Below, in pieces: positions 10,264 to 21,190 of a DNA stretch of 64,000 nucleotides. Source of the stretch: Symbiodinium natans (Eukaryota; Sar; Dinophyceae; Suessiales; Symbiodiniaceae); contig CAJNDS010002492.1 in NCBI GenBank assembly GCA_905221605.1, positions 288,024 through 352,023 of the forward strand, given 5' to 3'. The translations under genes were made by a program, and so were the position numbers. Below the pieces are notes generated by a model. The model was not told the origin of the DNA, did no database searches, and saw only the letters and a list, made by a program, of their open reading frames with translations. Every line of letters begins with the position of its first letter. The first letter of the stretch is position 1.

Positions 10264-10852
10264 TCACACAGCCAGGCGCAAACAGCTACCACTCGGACCA
10301 CCTGTGGCAGGGGTTCGGGATTTTTGCATTTTGTGGCTTCGTCCATCTTCGAGTTCAGTTTGAGCTGAATTAACCCGGAGGCAAACACAAATTCGTGAGG
10401 GGTAGGCCAGCTTCTGCGCGAAGCATGGCAGTAAGCCGACGCCGTGCTGGCTCCTGCTTTTCAAGTGAGGCCCCAAAACTTCCAGCACACCAAAGTGCTC
10501 AAAGGGGGAAAAAGTCAAGCGTAGTGACTAAACGTTCAGGACCCAAGCTTCAAGCATCTACCTGCTTATCTTGATCCGGGCGATGTTCTGGGCGCTGTGT
10601 TTTGAGATCCAGTCTGCTGCTTGACATGGTCCTCTTTCCTTTAGGACGTTTCAGATACACGGGCAACTGAGCACTGAGGACCTGGTTTGAGGACGATGCC
10701 GCGCGTTCACCAACCATGCTGTTCGGACGAGCGCTGGCCACATCGTCATCATCCGCAGGCGACTCCATGTCGTCCCAACATCCATCCCGCTGAGCAAGCT
10801 GCTCCCTCGTAGACTCCCTGCCCCAGCACGGACGTGTACTTACGCCCAACAT
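10264..10852 (-). CDS. Candidate two-exon gene, product unknown
   Basis: Minus-strand exon 10562-10852 opens at an ATG and is acidic then basic (DDMESPADDDDVASARPN..., then ...VYLKRPKGKRTMSSSR...), ending ...DQDKQ at a GT donor. After a C/T-rich tract and AG (TTTTTCCCCCTTTGAG), exon 10266-10497 resumes in phase 0: HFGVLEVLGPHLKSRSQHG... . A basic run KRPKGKR resembles a nuclear localisation signal. The true start may lie further upstream. No homologue recognised. Confidence 0.35.
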
Positions 10853-10998
10853 TGATGATTGCTTCGCGCTGAGTTCGCGATGTCACCTCATTCGCACTTT
10901 GGCATTCGGCATCAAGCCCGACTGGGGACACACAAATTCGACTCTGCCTGAGTGCCAATCTCCAACGTCACTGCCGGTGGGGCTGACAGGCCTATTTC

Positions 10999-11057
10999 GG
11001 GGTTTACGAAGTTAGGGGGTTACCTTCCTGGGGTCGTCCCTTATTTTCGTAAACCCC
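10999..11057. mobile_element. Minimal introner-like element with perfect ends
   Basis: 59 bp with perfect 12-bp inverted ends GGGGTTTACGAA / TTCGTAAACCCC. Related by its ends and GGTTACCTTCCTGGGGTC core to 5821-5912, 13529-13632 and 60191-60335. Confidence 0.65.
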
Positions 11058-11280
11058 TATTTCAATTTTGAGGTCTGGCAGCACTGATTCCAAGCTTGTG
11101 ATACGAACGGCGAGTTTATGCAATGCAAGAGGTTAGTTTAGTCACCTGTTCCACCATGAGCAGCACTGCCAGCCAAGATCACGCCAACCCTAAACCCTAA
11201 ACCCTAAACCCGAAACCCTAAACCCGAAACCCTAAACCCTAAGCCCTAAGCCCTAAACCCTAAACCCTAAACCCTGGCGG

Positions 11281-11451
11281 GTCCACAACAGACCCGCGCA
11301 AAACTGTGGCCCCACCAGCAAACCTGAGATGCAGGACTTAGTGTTGAGAAATGACGCCTTTCTGCTCCCCAGTGCGCCTAAAAGCAAGAACCTCCAGCCA
11401 TTTCTGCCCAGAAGAAGGTTTAACCTTCTCGGAATGGATCAGGCGATGTAA
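11281..11451 (+). CDS. Candidate terminal exon, product unknown
   Basis: 56 codons ending in TAA, reading VHNRPAQNCGPTSKPEMQD... to ...FLPRRRFNLLGMDQAM. Non-repetitive and coding-like, directly after a CCCTAAA array (11186-11275) and just before the minisatellite at 11450. The acceptor site is not obvious. Confidence 0.3.
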   Translation, partial: VHNRPAQNCGPTSKPEMQDLVLRNDAFLLPSAPKSKNLQPFLPRRRFNLLGMDQAM

Positions 11452-11765
11452 ACCATGGACGTCATCATGCTTGGGCCATGGATGCTCTCTGCTCATCAGA
11501 GCAGAATAGACCATGGGTCATCATGCTTGGACCCTGGATGCTCTCTTCCCAGAACGGAGTAGACCATGGACGTCATCATGGTTGGGCCATGGCAGTGCAG
11601 AAAACATGTAGACCATGGACGTCGTCATGCTTGGCCATGGATGCTCTCTTCTCATCAGAACAGAGTAGACCATGGACGTCATCATGATTGGGCCATGGAT
11701 ACTCTCTTCCCAGAACGGATTAGATTATGGACGTCATCATGGTTGGGCCATGGATGCTCTCTTCT
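11450..11765. repeat. Minisatellite, about 50-60 bp unit
   Basis: Repeats of CCATGGACGTCATCATG, then TTGGGCCATGGATGCTCTCT and TCATCAGAACAGAGTAGA, in about six imperfect copies. Plus-strand frames stay open because the unit lacks stops, but the peptide is repetitive and I do not call it a gene. Confidence 0.85.
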
Positions 11766-12065
11766 AACTATGGTGAAGCAAACGTGTTGTTTAGACCCAG
11801 GGCTGGGCAGAAGCGGATGCAAGCAAGACAGGGCTTAGTTCAGGACACGTCGAAAGTGCGAAGTAGTGCAAAAAAACCCACAAATACCAGTGCAGTCTAT
11901 GGATGCACAAAAAATTGCAGGATGATTTTGGATAAAAATTGCGGGGATGAGGTGATGGGCGAAACCCAGGAATTATCGGTATTTACAGGGGGTTCTGAGG
12001 GCAACAGAGCTAAACTGCCGAAAACGCGTGGGTCTGTTGTGGCCCCGCCTAGCCCTAAACCCCAC

Positions 12066-12127
12066 CTCCAGGGGCCGCGTGTCAGGCTTGAAGCCCAGGA
12101 TGGCCAGGGCCACCGAGGCTGCGTAGC
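12066..12127 (-). CDS. Candidate exon with hydrophobic segment, product unknown
   Basis: 62-nt minus-strand block with AG before and GT after. It reads YAASVALAILGFKPDTRPLE after a split first codon. Phase 2 in, phase 0 out. Hydrophobic first half. Confidence 0.35.
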
Positions 12128-12137
12128 CTCGGGTTTG

Positions 12138-12262
12138 GTTTAGGGTTTTTGGCGACGGTTTAGGGTTTAGTTTAGGGTTTAGGGTTTAGGGTTTAGGGTT
12201 TAGGGTTTAGGGTTTAGGGTTTAGGGTCTCTTTGGTTTAGGGTTTAGGGTTTGGGGTTTAGG
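12138..12262. repeat. TTTAGGG array
   Basis: About 125 bp, followed at 12286-12345 by CCCTAAA with 9-bp CCCTATAAA variants. Confidence 0.9.
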
Positions 12263-12345
12263 AATTGGGGTTTCGACTCTCGCGCTAACCCTAAACCCTA
12301 TAAACCCTATAAACCCTATAAACCCCAAACCCTGAACCCTAAACG

Positions 12346-12420
12346 GCCCGAAAAGATGGCAGCGAGGCAAGAGGCAGCTCAAGCCAATGACCATGGCAAC
12401 GGCCATGCGGAGCCCAGATC
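12346..12420 (+). CDS. Candidate exon, product unknown
   Basis: Open block MAARQEAAQANDHGNGHAEP... ending before GTGGGG. Bracketed by CCCTAAA on the left and TTTAGGG on the right. A minus-strand frame with a hydrophobic run (MAVAMVIGLSCLLPR) is also open, so strand is uncertain. Confidence 0.25.
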
Positions 12421-12930
12421 TGCCAAGGTGGGGCTTAGGGTTTAGGGTTTTAGGGTTTTAGGGTTTAGGGTTCAGGGTGTAGGGTCTAGGGTTTAGGGTG
12501 TTTGCCGTGCTGCTGACAGGAGTGTAGGGTATATAATTCGGGTTCATGTTTTTGGCGGTTTATCCAGGGCTTGGAGTGTATGACAAATGCTTGGGGTTGG
12601 GTTTCAAGGGTGGAGAACTGAAGGGTTTAGGGTTTACGGTTGGTTTGGGCTGGAGTGGGTGGGTCATTTGCCTGGAGTTTAGGGTTTGTAGCTCTGGCTC
12701 TGTGCGTGGCTCTCGTTCTGTTTTGCGTCAAAAGCACCTACCCTAGAAGCCCCCTTTGGCCTCCAAACCCTAAACCCTAAACCCTAAACCCTTTTTGCCA
12801 CTGGACTTAGGGGACTAACCCTTTTTGCAACTGGGCTGGGGGACTAGCCAGTCTGAGGAGCGCACATGCCTGCCCCCTAAACCCTAAACCCTAGAAGCCC
12901 CACAAAAAAACTCGCCCCTCTTCTGCCAGG

Positions 12931-13012
12931 CCTGCTCGGAAGGAGCCTCTGCAGCCGCGGCCAAGAAGTGACAAGTCGGAGGATGGAGCAAAGCAAACCT
13001 CGAGAAACTCGG
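12931..13012 (+). CDS. Candidate exon, product unknown
   Basis: After CTTCTGCCAG the plus strand reads PARKEPLQPRPRSDKSEDG... to the GT that begins the TTTAGGG array at 13010. Polar, low-complexity composition. Confidence 0.3.
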
Positions 13013-13528
13013 GTTTAGGGTTTAGGGTTTAGGGTTTGGGGTTTGGGGTTTAGGGTGTAGGGACATTTCTTCACAGCAGTGTATATTGAGAACTTATTGC
13101 GTTCTTGTATTCTTCTAAGATTGTAGTGGTATATGATTGCATTGTTCTATTGTCTTACTCTTATTTGAAGACACTTTTACATGAGTATTTTAAAGAAGAA
13201 TATCTAAGATAGCTCCCATGGGTTTACGGCTGAGGGTGGGTTTGTGTGTGGAAGCTAGGGTTCGGGCTTTATGTCCAGGCGCAACAAGGCTAAAGATCCG
13301 GGGTTCACATGTTCAGAGCTTTGAGACCTCATAGGCGTTAACGCGGCTGCAGGCTTGAGAGGTGTTTGGCGGTGGGAGGAAGGTAGCTGAGCCCTAAACC
13401 CTAAACCCTAAACCCTAAACCCTAAACCCTATAAACCCTAAACGGGCGCCTCTCGAGACTCCATGCCCACCGAAAGGGGACAGGCTTAGGGTTTAGGGTT
13501 TAGGGTTCCCAACCAGGCTTTGCCGGAT

Positions 13529-13632
13529 GTGGGGGATTCCGAAGTTATTGGTACCTTCTTGGGGTCCTTATTCTAAGGGAATCCTGCTCTTTGGGGACCT
13601 GTACTGGGGCCCCCTGTTTGCGTAAACCCCCC
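13529..13632. mobile_element. Introner-like element, GGTACCTT..GGGTCCT family
   Basis: Imperfect inverted ends GTGGGGGATTCC / GTTTGCGTAAACCCCC enclosing GGTACCTTCTTGGGGTCC and AGGGAATCCTGC. On the minus strand an open block (ALSESAALDAGPTVVCEIV..., about 13633-13714) abuts it, as expected if the element is that exon's downstream intron. Confidence 0.6.
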
Positions 13633-13714
13633 TGTGTTCGTGTACGCGCGAGACTCTCTCCCACTATCTCGCACACCACAGTCGGCCCTGCATCCAAAGC
13701 GGCTGATTCTGACA
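13633..13714 (-). CDS. Candidate exon next to an introner-like element
   Basis: After GTCGTAAG the minus strand reads ALSESAALDAGPTVVCEIVG then ESLARTRTQ and meets the element at 13529-13632. No family recognised. Confidence 0.35.
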
Positions 13715-13771
13715 GAGCCTTACGACTCACCCGACGCTTCCTCTATAAACCCTAAACCCTAAACCATTTGT

Positions 13772-13882
13772 GGCGCCGAGGCGCTATTGGAGAGCATACC
13801 TGAGGTTCTCACAAGGCTCGAGCAAATATATTCTGACATTGTCTGTTTCTTTCAACTAGTGGCCGAGATTTTGGTCAGCTAG
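13772..13882 (+). CDS. Candidate exon, product unknown
   Basis: Plus-strand block reading GAEALLESIPEVLTRLEQIY, then SDIVCFFQLVAEILVS and TAG. It has amphipathic, helix-like composition. An alternative reading uses TTTCTTTCAACTAG near 13859 as a splice acceptor. Confidence 0.28.
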   Translation, partial: GAEALLESIPEVLTRLEQIYSDIVCFFQLVAEILVS

Positions 13883-14134
13883 GCACAAATTCAAAATTTG
13901 CACATGACACAAGATCTTAATTTGCAGTTTAGATTTGCCACTTCAGGCGCCTCTCTCGCACCGCTGGAACATCTGAGACCCCAACATGCAGTCCTATATC
14001 GACACTCCTTGAGCACTTCTGTGCCAGGAAGAATGCCTTTGCATCAGGGCTGTTTTAGAAGTCCTTTGTAAGCATATGCCGAAAAAGCAGCCTTGTGGCA
14101 ACAAGGCCAATCCTAAAACCCTCACCTTTCAGCG

Positions 14135-14226
14135 TTTCCAAAAATAGGGGTACCTCTTTTGGGGGTCCCTTTAAGGGGATTATATTCTATTTGGGGTATA
14201 ACAGGGGTACCCCCTATTTTGGGAAA
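14135..14226. mobile_element. Short inverted-repeat element
   Basis: 92 bp with imperfect ends of about 19 bp, TTTCCAAAAATAGGGGTACC / GGTACCCCCTATTTTGGGAA. The core contains GGGGTATAACAGG. Related fragments occur near 620-660 and 5060-5085. Confidence 0.7.
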
Positions 14227-14550
14227 TGCCCAGACCCAGAAGAAACCTAGGAACGAAAAGGGTGCCCTTTGGTTTTAAGGGCATGAAAAGGGAAACCGAA
14301 CCCTAAAAAAAGGAAATAAGGGCCTCCTCCGGGTCCTGGACAAGCTCCCCGACAGAAACTGAACCCTAAACCCTAAACCTTAAACCCTAGACCTTAAACC
14401 CTATTTTGGGAATGCCCATATTCTCACCGCTAGACCCTGCATCATGCTTGCTCCACGGCACCCAGCGGCATGCCTAACATCGCAATCTCGAAGTCCACCC
14501 GACGTGTGGTCTGCACCAGGGGAACAGAGGGCGACCCGGACGAGGCTGGC

Positions 14551-14694
14551 TTAGGGTTTAGGGTTTAGGGTTTAGGGTTTAGGGTTTAGGGTTTAGGGTT
14601 TAGGGTTTAGGGTTTAGGGTTTAGGGTTTAGGGTTTAGGGTTTAGGGTTTAGGGTCTAGGGATGGTCTAGGGCTTAGGGCTCAGGGTTTAGGGT
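14551..14694. repeat. TTTAGGG array, about 15 perfect units then decay
   Basis: Perfect TTTAGGG from 14551 to about 14656, then TCTAGGG and CTTAGGG variants. The preceding block 14431-14549 is open on the plus strand (HHACSTAPSGMPNIAISKS...). Confidence 0.95.
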
Positions 14695-14973
14695 TGTGGC
14701 AAGGGCTTGCTTTGACATAGCTTCCCAAAGCATGCTAAAGAACCTGGTGCAAGGCTCCCAGCTGTCGAAAAAAAAAACACACACACACACACACACACAT
14801 GGCACGAAGTCCTAAGCGGCGGCGTAAATGCATCCTCGTGCAGATGCTTCCATCCTACCAGTCCAGGCCACGAGATAGCAAAGGCCCGAAAACAGACACA
14901 ACCTTTCAGCCCTCAACCCCCGAACCCCTGAACCCAATACACCTGCAAGACTCAAACTGGTTTACGGCTTGGT

Positions 14974-15078
14974 AGGCCAGTAACCATATGAGAATAAGGG
15001 TACCCTTTTTTGGGGTTGGTTACTGTATAAGGGAACCTTGAACCCCAAAAAAGGAAAAAGGGGCACCAGTGGGCTCCC
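14974..15078. mobile_element. Introner-like element, GCCCAGT..GGGTACC family
   Basis: Ends GGCCAGTAACC and GGCACCAGTGGGCTCCC. Core AGGGTACCCTTTTTTGGGG and TTGGTTACTGTATAAGGGAA. A clear sister copy with better ends lies at 21021-21124. Confidence 0.6.
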
Positions 15079-15125
15079 TAAACCCTTAACCCCTCCAACC
15101 CCAAACCAACCTAAGCACTCGATGC

Positions 15126-15197
15126 CTGGAGGATGAACCCCACGCTCGCCACCACGGCCACGTGCGGCACCTGCCCAGCGTTCAGGAACCAGGAACC
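15126..15197 (-). CDS. Candidate exon, hydrophobic, product unknown
   Basis: 24 codons in phase 0 reading GSWFLNAGQVPHVAVVASV then GFILQ, followed by a GC donor. The preceding AG would be the TTTAG of a heptamer on this strand. Probably part of a membrane protein; no family identified. Confidence 0.35.
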
Positions 15198-16115
15198 CTA
15201 AACCCTAAACCCTAAACCCTAAACCCTAAACCCTAAACCGAAACCCTAAACCCGCACGGCTTTGAGGCATGTTGGCCACCTGCACTGGTGACATGGTTTA
15301 GGAATCAGGGTTGGGCTTTCAGCCCAAAACCTGCCTGTTTGGTTGGCAATTCCTGCAAAAAAACCCTAGTTTGAGTAGCCTACAAAACACAAATAGCTTT
15401 GGGGCTCCTCAGGCAGGGTCGATTGCGGGATTGTGGGGTGCGGCTTTTGGGTTGCATGGTATCATGCTGGCTACCGGCCCATCGAGGTCTGCATTTAGGG
15501 TTTAGGGTTTAGGGTTTAGGGTTTATACCAGGAATACGACTTTGATGACAGGCAATGTTCGCAAGAATGGCAGTTCAAAACTTGATGAAACGGGACACCC
15601 CGTAAAAGACCTGTTGGCTGATGATTGTTGTGCTTTGTGATGTGCTTCCACCCAGCTGTCGGCAAGGGCACGGTTCCAAGCACTCCACCAACAACGCCGC
15701 CGAAACGTTCGACGGCTGCAGTGATCACAACCTGGCAAGGCAAGGGGCAGAGGCTGCAGAAGCACCACAGGCCCGTGGGCCCGAAGTATCCGAAAGCAAG
15801 AGCTGAAATCCTACACCCTGAAGCGTAAACCCCTCAAGAATGACACTCATCGTGGCCTTTGCCTCTGCCACCCTACCACTTGAGAGGCAACATTACATGG
15901 AAAGGTATGGGCATTGTGACTCCGAACGTTTTCAAGGATGCTTCGCATTGAAGTTTGCGGTGACCTAATACGCCTATAAGCCTAATACGCCCACTTCCAT
16001 GACCCGATCGGTTTGCGAACGCCGTTTTGAAGTGAACTTTAAAGGGTGTAGGGTTTAGGGTTTAGGGTTTAGGGTTTAGGGTCGTTTATGCCGTGGCAAA
16101 CTCTTGCTTTTTTAT

Positions 16116-16280
16116 GCTCGTCAAGAAACGATTACAAGAGCCGCAACACTGGCAGAGGTGATCTCCACGATCCACGTCATGGGCGCAAGGCACGCCTATG
16201 CGAGCACCCTGCCACGTGCTTACTTGCACAGGTCTGCTGTCGGGCTTGTTGTTCCGCCTTCTCCGGCTTGTGCTTGAAGC
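16116..16280 (+). CDS. Candidate exon, product unknown
   Basis: Plus-strand frame reading QETITRAATLAEVISTIHVM..., then GARHAYASTLPRAYLHRSA... . Two other frames are also open. Heptamer arrays end at 16083, and the block up to 16400 holds none. Confidence 0.22.
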
Positions 16281-16659
16281 AAGGTAGCTGCTGCAAACTT
16301 TCTGACTATGTCGCTTCAGACTCACCTAGCCGCGGCTTGCTAAAGGCAAACTTCCTTTGATTTGTCCTTGTTAGACCATGACACACTCATGACTCATGTG
16401 TACGTCACGGCCTAAACCTAAGCCACCCTTCACCTTTGGAAAATGGCTGCGGCCACGTCACGAGATAGGGTCTTAGGGGACTCCCTCCGTTCTACCAGGG
16501 GGGTGGGGGGGCTGGGGTGATCTATGCGCCTGATCCGGAGGTTATGCTCATTGTACCTGCAGCCAAGCGGGGCATGGGCCTTTTCCAAGCCGAGTTTTTT
16601 GAGAAACAAACTAAAGTATGAACACATACAAATTATAAAAAACATCATAAATAAACATA

Positions 16660-16696
16660 AACAAATATAGATATAAATATAAATATAAATAAATAA

Positions 16697-16739
<43 letters not shown>

Positions 16740-16740
16740 T
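16660..16740. repeat. (TA)n / (ATAA)n microsatellite
   Basis: AT-only tract followed about 40 bp later by a run of 16 G. Open frames across it give YIYIYI peptides and are not genes. Confidence 0.95.
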
Positions 16741-17414
16741 TCCATCAACAACAAACCAACGACGCTTATGAAACATAGCGGGGGGGGGGGGGGGGGCGGA
16801 CAGGACTTTCCTGAACCTGGACTCTGCTCCTCTCAAGCACGGAAGAGGGGCACCACCTAAACCCTACACCCTACACCCTAAACCCTAAACCCTAAACCCT
16901 GCACAAAAAGCTTCACCCACTTTGGGAACTGCCCCATGACGTAGATGCTCGCATGCTCGGAACAACTCCACGGAACCGAAAGCCCGCCACAACCAGCATC
17001 GGCAAGGCAGACAGGGCCATGGCCGATCCCCTTCCACCTCCGAGCTCCTGTCAGCTTTTGGTGGGGGGTTGGTGGGGGTTCTTGGCGTGGTTCATTTCGT
17101 GCTGGGAAGCTTTATGATCCAGAGCTCGAGGAGCCCGGAACCAGCAGTGCCTACACGAAAACTTGGGCTTTCTCAGCATAGCGGCTTTCAGGCACTTCAA
17201 GGTTTGGGCTTCTGAACGCATCGCAAATCTGCAAAACGGCAGCAGGTAAGCTGAAAGCTTATCGGGTTGAGGGGGTTAGGGGATAAGAGGCTGAGCGGCA
17301 CCACCCAGAATGCTAGGAATGCTGGGGCCCAGAAGCTGTTTGAGGCTTGAGGGGTGACGTCAGATTCCTATATGACAAGGTTATTTCTAGACTATTCGAT
17401 TACTAACATTGCCA

Positions 17415-17499
17415 CATATATATATATATAGATGTAGACATATTTTTTGAGTGTATATATATACACACATATATAAATATATAAATATATAAATAAATA

Positions 17500-17532
<33 letters not shown>

Positions 17533-17560
17533 TTTTTTTGTATATATATATATGTATATG
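17415..17560. repeat. (TA)n microsatellite
   Basis: Alternating TA, TACA and TAAA runs with an internal T tract. Noncoding. Confidence 0.95.
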
Positions 17561-18010
17561 TAGTTCATGTAGATTGCCACTCGGCTGTATACGTGGATCC
17601 TGAGGCCCGGGCACCACATCGGGCCCTCGGGTCGACAGCTTGATGTCGCCGATCATCGGCGCCAGCCTTGGCAGATATCAGGGGAGTTGTACTTCGATGT
17701 GTGTGAGCCTCTTAATTTACTCTAAACCCTAAACCCTAAACCCTAAACCCTAAACCTCAAAATTCGTATAAGTTGAGCTTTGTTTGGTAGAGTTTTTTGA
17801 ACCTTTGGGATGCTTCCGGCGTCTTTTCACACCTTGACCTTCAGCTAGACAACGACTACGAACCACTTTTACGGATGGGATTGAGGGTTTTGGGGGGGTG
17901 TCACGGGGGCGAGGTCCGCCAAAACACAACCCTGCAAACTTTCGAACCTGCTACTACTGACGGGACCTGATGCGGCCAAGGCCTTTCCAGACAATGCCTG
18001 TCCTTCATGT

Positions 18011-18306
18011 CTACACAGGCTCGACCCATTGCACTGACTGCACGTCGGAGCAGTTCAGATAGAGCAACAAGTCATGGGTTGATTCATGATCCGGGTCAGC
18101 AGAATTCTCTGCCGCCCTAAACCCTGTTTTGAAGCGTGGACGAAGGGTCCTGACTGGGTTTAACAAATTTAGGGCTTATGGCACAGTGCACCCTACAACC
18201 CTAAACCCTAAACCCTAAACCCTGATTTAGGGCCCATTTCGTTCCCCCGAGAAGGCCAAGGAATGATTTGAGCCTCGTGCGCAACGAACGTGTTGCCTTC
18301 ATCGTC
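18011..18306 (-). CDS. Two-exon gene end, product unknown
   Basis: Exon 18234-18306 follows TCTTCCGCAG and reads DDEGNTFVAHEAQIIPWPS then RGNEM plus one base G. The GC-AG intron 18109-18233 holds CCCTAAA arrays. Exon 18011-18108 completes the split codon as Glu and continues NSADPDHESTHDLLLYLNCS, then DVQSVQWVEPV and TAG. The polypyrimidine-like acceptor, matching phase and terminal stop support it. Acidic, soluble composition. The exon at 19052-19125 may be upstream in the same gene, with at least one exon between. Confidence 0.45.
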
Positions 18307-18414
18307 CTGCGGAAGAGTAATTATAAGGATTTAGCGTATATAGGGGTCAGCAAAATTACTCCGAATACTCCATTTAGGGTTCCTATCAAAATCTACTATG
18401 ATAACCGCGCCCGC

Positions 18415-18445
18415 CCCCCCCCCCCCCCAAAAAAAAAATAAAAAA
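18415..18445. repeat. C run followed by A run
   Basis: Homopolymer C (about 16) joined to a run of A. Similar C-then-A junctions occur at 8503-8534 and 51205-51250. Confidence 0.9.
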
Positions 18446-18644
18446 CTGAAAAAAATAATACTATTCGAATTCTTAATTAAGAACCCCTAGGGTATGTGGG
18501 GGTGACAATGCTCTATCATGAAGTGCGCACGGGTGCTTTGGAGCTGGAGGGAAGGTGTTGGGCAGGGGGCACGGCTTCATGGTTCATAGTTCCTGTATTT
18601 GCGATCAGCGCTTGCCACGTGGCCCAACCCACTGTTGCACAATA

Positions 18645-18899
18645 CTAAGCCCGATGCAATTGAAGAAGGCACTCCCTTTTCCACCGGGCTACTGGAACAT
18701 TCCTACTTTCTGGAAATCCTCGGAACCCACACCAATCCACATGTAGCCAGCCATACTGCAGGCCCGGCGCTGACATTGCAGGATCCATGACCCCAGCAGG
18801 CCCAAGAAACGCCACGAGCTTGAAGGTTAAAGCGCTCCCAAGCTGAAGTCCCCAGCGAAAGAACTGAAAGGCTAATGTTGTTTTTACTCTGACCCACAA
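18645..18899 (-). CDS. Coding-like block, product unknown
   Basis: Minus-strand frame with hydrophobic runs (ALTFKLVAFLGPAGVMDPAM, then SAPGLQYGWLHVDWCGF...). Other frames are open on both strands, so this is uncertain. Confidence 0.2.
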   Translation of the reverse strand: MWVRVKTTLAFQFFRWGLQLGSALTFKLVAFLGPAGVMDPAMSAPGLQYGWLHVDWCGFRGFPESRNVPVARWKRECLLQLHRA

Positions 18900-19051
18900 G
18901 CGCCCACAAGACAGACACCCTCTAGCGTCTTCCCAGGAATATTACAGGGGGTTCTCATAGTATACTTCTAAAGGGACCCTAAGGGAACCATATGAGTACC
19001 TCTAAAAAATCACCCTAAACCCTAAACCCTAAACCCTAAACCCTATATTAC

Positions 19052-19125
19052 CCTCGGCGGTCCTTGGCCTCAAAACTCCGGCTCTCCACCAGTGCCAGGG
19101 CCCATCGAATGTCTGCCAGCAACTC
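19052..19125 (-). CDS. Candidate exon; faint resemblance to SET-domain core
   Basis: 74-nt minus-strand block after TTCTAG, reading ELLADIRWALALVESRSFEA then KDRR, with a GT donor. The string RWALALVESRSF resembles the W-A-x-x-x-V-x-S-R-x-F region of Rubisco-methyltransferase-like SET proteins, but the NH motif that should follow was not found, so the assignment is only a suggestion. Confidence 0.35.
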
Positions 19126-19829
19126 CTAGAAGTCTGGGTTGAACGGGGTAGCCCTAAACCCTAAACCCTAAACCCTAAATCCTAAAACCGAAACCCTAAA
19201 CCCTAGACCCTTATCGGGCAGAGCCCTTCCCGAGCTTCCTGACGGAGTTTTTGCAAACAACCTCAAGCCCTACAGGGCTTCCCCACCACCTCATCTAGGG
19301 GCCTTAAGGTTTAGGGGTTTGGGGTTTAGGGTTACTATTTGCTTAAGAACCCCAAAAGAATACAAAATAATCATCCCTATCTCACCCTTAGTAAGGAAGA
19401 CTTTCTTTGCACTTCTTCTCAGGGTTCTTATGCAAGCAGTGGCTAATCTAGGGGCCTTAGGGTTTGGGGGTTTCGGGTTGAGGATTTAGGGGCCTGAGGT
19501 TTTTTTGCCACCCGCCTAGCCATGCTCCACTGGGCAACTGAAGAGGGAATGCTGTGCACAGGTTACTTCAGAGCCCAACTTTACGAGCTATCAGGATCCA
19601 GGCACCACCCCCATTCCCTCCTGCATCAGGCTTTATAGGGTTTAGGGTGTGCGGGTCATGTAGGGCCTTGATAATTAGCATAGGGTCTGGGGATGATTTT
19701 AATATATTGTATCGAAACCATAAGGGAACAATATTAGCATTTATTCCGACAACTTTTGGCCACAGGAGCTCTTAAGTTGCTCTTGAGGTCTTGACTAGCA
19801 AAGCACAAAGCAAAAACATGCCCTAAATC

Positions 19830-20279
19830 CTAAAGCCTATCCGCACACAACATCATCGAAAACCAGAATTCGGGGATCCTTCTCGTCAGCATAGCGCCCG
19901 GCGGCCTCTGGTGCCTGCGTCGGCAACATGCAGCAACGATGAGGTCAGTGGTCAATCGTCGTGGGATCAAAGCCGAGGTCGGTTGGTTCCCGCTTAGTGA
20001 TTCAAAACAGGGGCAGAACTTATTGCGTATCGCAGCCAGCACATGCAGTAATTCATAACTAATCAGTAGCGGAGAGTACCACGGGGGCTTAAACCGCAAT
20101 TGTTGACCGTCTTTAGCATGCGCCCCGGAGAAACTCAGAGGACACGTCACGGGTTCTCTTGAACAAATGCAAGGGTTGGGGGCGGGGCAAAGCCCGAATG
20201 AGCTAACTTCTAAACTACGAGCCGTGGTCAGATGATGGAGGCGCTGGACTTTGCAGGGTTTACGCGGGGACTCTGGCAT
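19830..20279 (-). CDS. Open block of 149 codons, product unknown
   Basis: One of the two longest non-repetitive frames outside the transposon (with 61282-61893), in about 500 bp without heptamer arrays. Reads MPESPRKPCKVQRLHHL..., with ...KPPWYSPLLISYELLHVL... in the middle. Rich in Cys, Arg and Pro, with no recognised domain. It could be an unspliced run of chance open sequence. Confidence 0.2.
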   Translation of the reverse strand: MPESPRKPCKVQRLHHLTTARSLEVSSFGLCPAPNPCICSREPVTCPLSFSGAHAKDGQQLRFKPPWYSPLLISYELLHVLAAIRNKFCPCFESLSGNQPTSALIPRRLTTDLIVAACCRRRHQRPPGAMLTRRIPEFWFSMMLCADRL

Positions 20280-20383
20280 ATTCGGGGAATATCAAATCCG
20301 ATTCCCTTCGGGTTCCTCAGGACCAAAGGTGCCGAGCTTTGGGGGGGGAAACCCTAAACCCTAAACCCTAAACCCTAAACAGC

Positions 20384-20432
20384 CTCGGCAGTCGAACGAG
20401 CTGCCAGGCGAGCCGCTCGATCCTTTCAGGTG
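20384..20432 (+). CDS. Candidate exon, product unknown
   Basis: Reads SAVERAARRAARSFQ before GTGACA. It lies in a 94-bp gap between a CCCTAAA array (20348-20380) and a TTTAGGG array (20475 on). Confidence 0.28.
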
Positions 20433-20833
20433 ACAAACTTGTGCGGTGGGCCGAGCTGCTGCTGTCCATCATCTTAGGGTTTAGAGTTTAGGGCCTTCGG
20501 GATTTCCTAAACCCTGAACCCTAAGCCCTAAACCCTAAACCCTAAACGGTTTAGGGTCTTAGGGGAGTTGATAACACGGACTGGGCCATAGTTCGGATGC
20601 ATCAAGCTGCGCAGACACCAAGCAAGCCATAAACCTTTGCATGACAGCTTGTAGTGTCTTTTTTGGGGGCCTCAATAGTTAGAATAGGGTTTGGGGGGCA
20701 CTATAGTATACGCGGGGGCCCGAAGGGGATACCATCACTAACGATCCCGAGCCCTATATCATGTGGCGGAGCTGTTTGGGATGGGCCCATCGGCGAGACT
20801 CATAAGAAAGTCGTAACCACGGTTAGCAACAGC

Positions 20834-20931
20834 CACTTGGGATGTTCCCCCTTAACGGTCCTTAACAGGGATTATAGTAGGGGGGGTACTATCATCCCTA
20901 CTAAGGAGCTGTTAGTACAAGGGGCCACTGT
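20834..20931. mobile_element. Introner-like element, GGGATGTTCCCCC family (degraded right end)
   Basis: Begins CACTTGGGATGTTCCCCCTT. Internal AACGGTCCTTAACAGGG matches the family. The right end is poorly conserved. Confidence 0.45.
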
Positions 20932-21020
20932 GCAACAACCATGGACAGCCAGGGACCTTGTCATGTTGCGAGGGCCCATGTGAACAAACGGGGTCTGCGC
21001 CTTACGCTTCCTCTTAATTA

Positions 21021-21124
21021 GTAGCCCAGTACCATGTCATAATGAGGGCACCCTTTTTGGGGTTGGCTACTTTATAAGGGAACTCAGGACCAAAAGTAAG
21101 AGTAAAGGGTACCACTGGGCTAGC
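21021..21124. mobile_element. Introner-like element, GCCCAGT..GGGTACC family
   Basis: Inverted ends GTAGCCCAGTACC / GGGTACCACTGGGCTA. Core AGGGCACCCTTTTTGGGG, TTGGCTACTTTATAAGGGAA. Sister of 14974-15078. It lies 66 bp upstream of the exon at 21191-21371. Confidence 0.65.
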
Positions 21125-21190
21125 AAGTCCTTCCGCGATGTTTTAACAGCACGCAAGAGGCCCGGCCAGAACCACAAATAATTCTGTGAG

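Noticed and set aside
16430-16836. YIYIYI-rich hydrophobic proteins (also at 17387-17656, 47124-47414 and 61775-62191)
   Set aside because: Translations of (TA)n and (TACA)n microsatellites.
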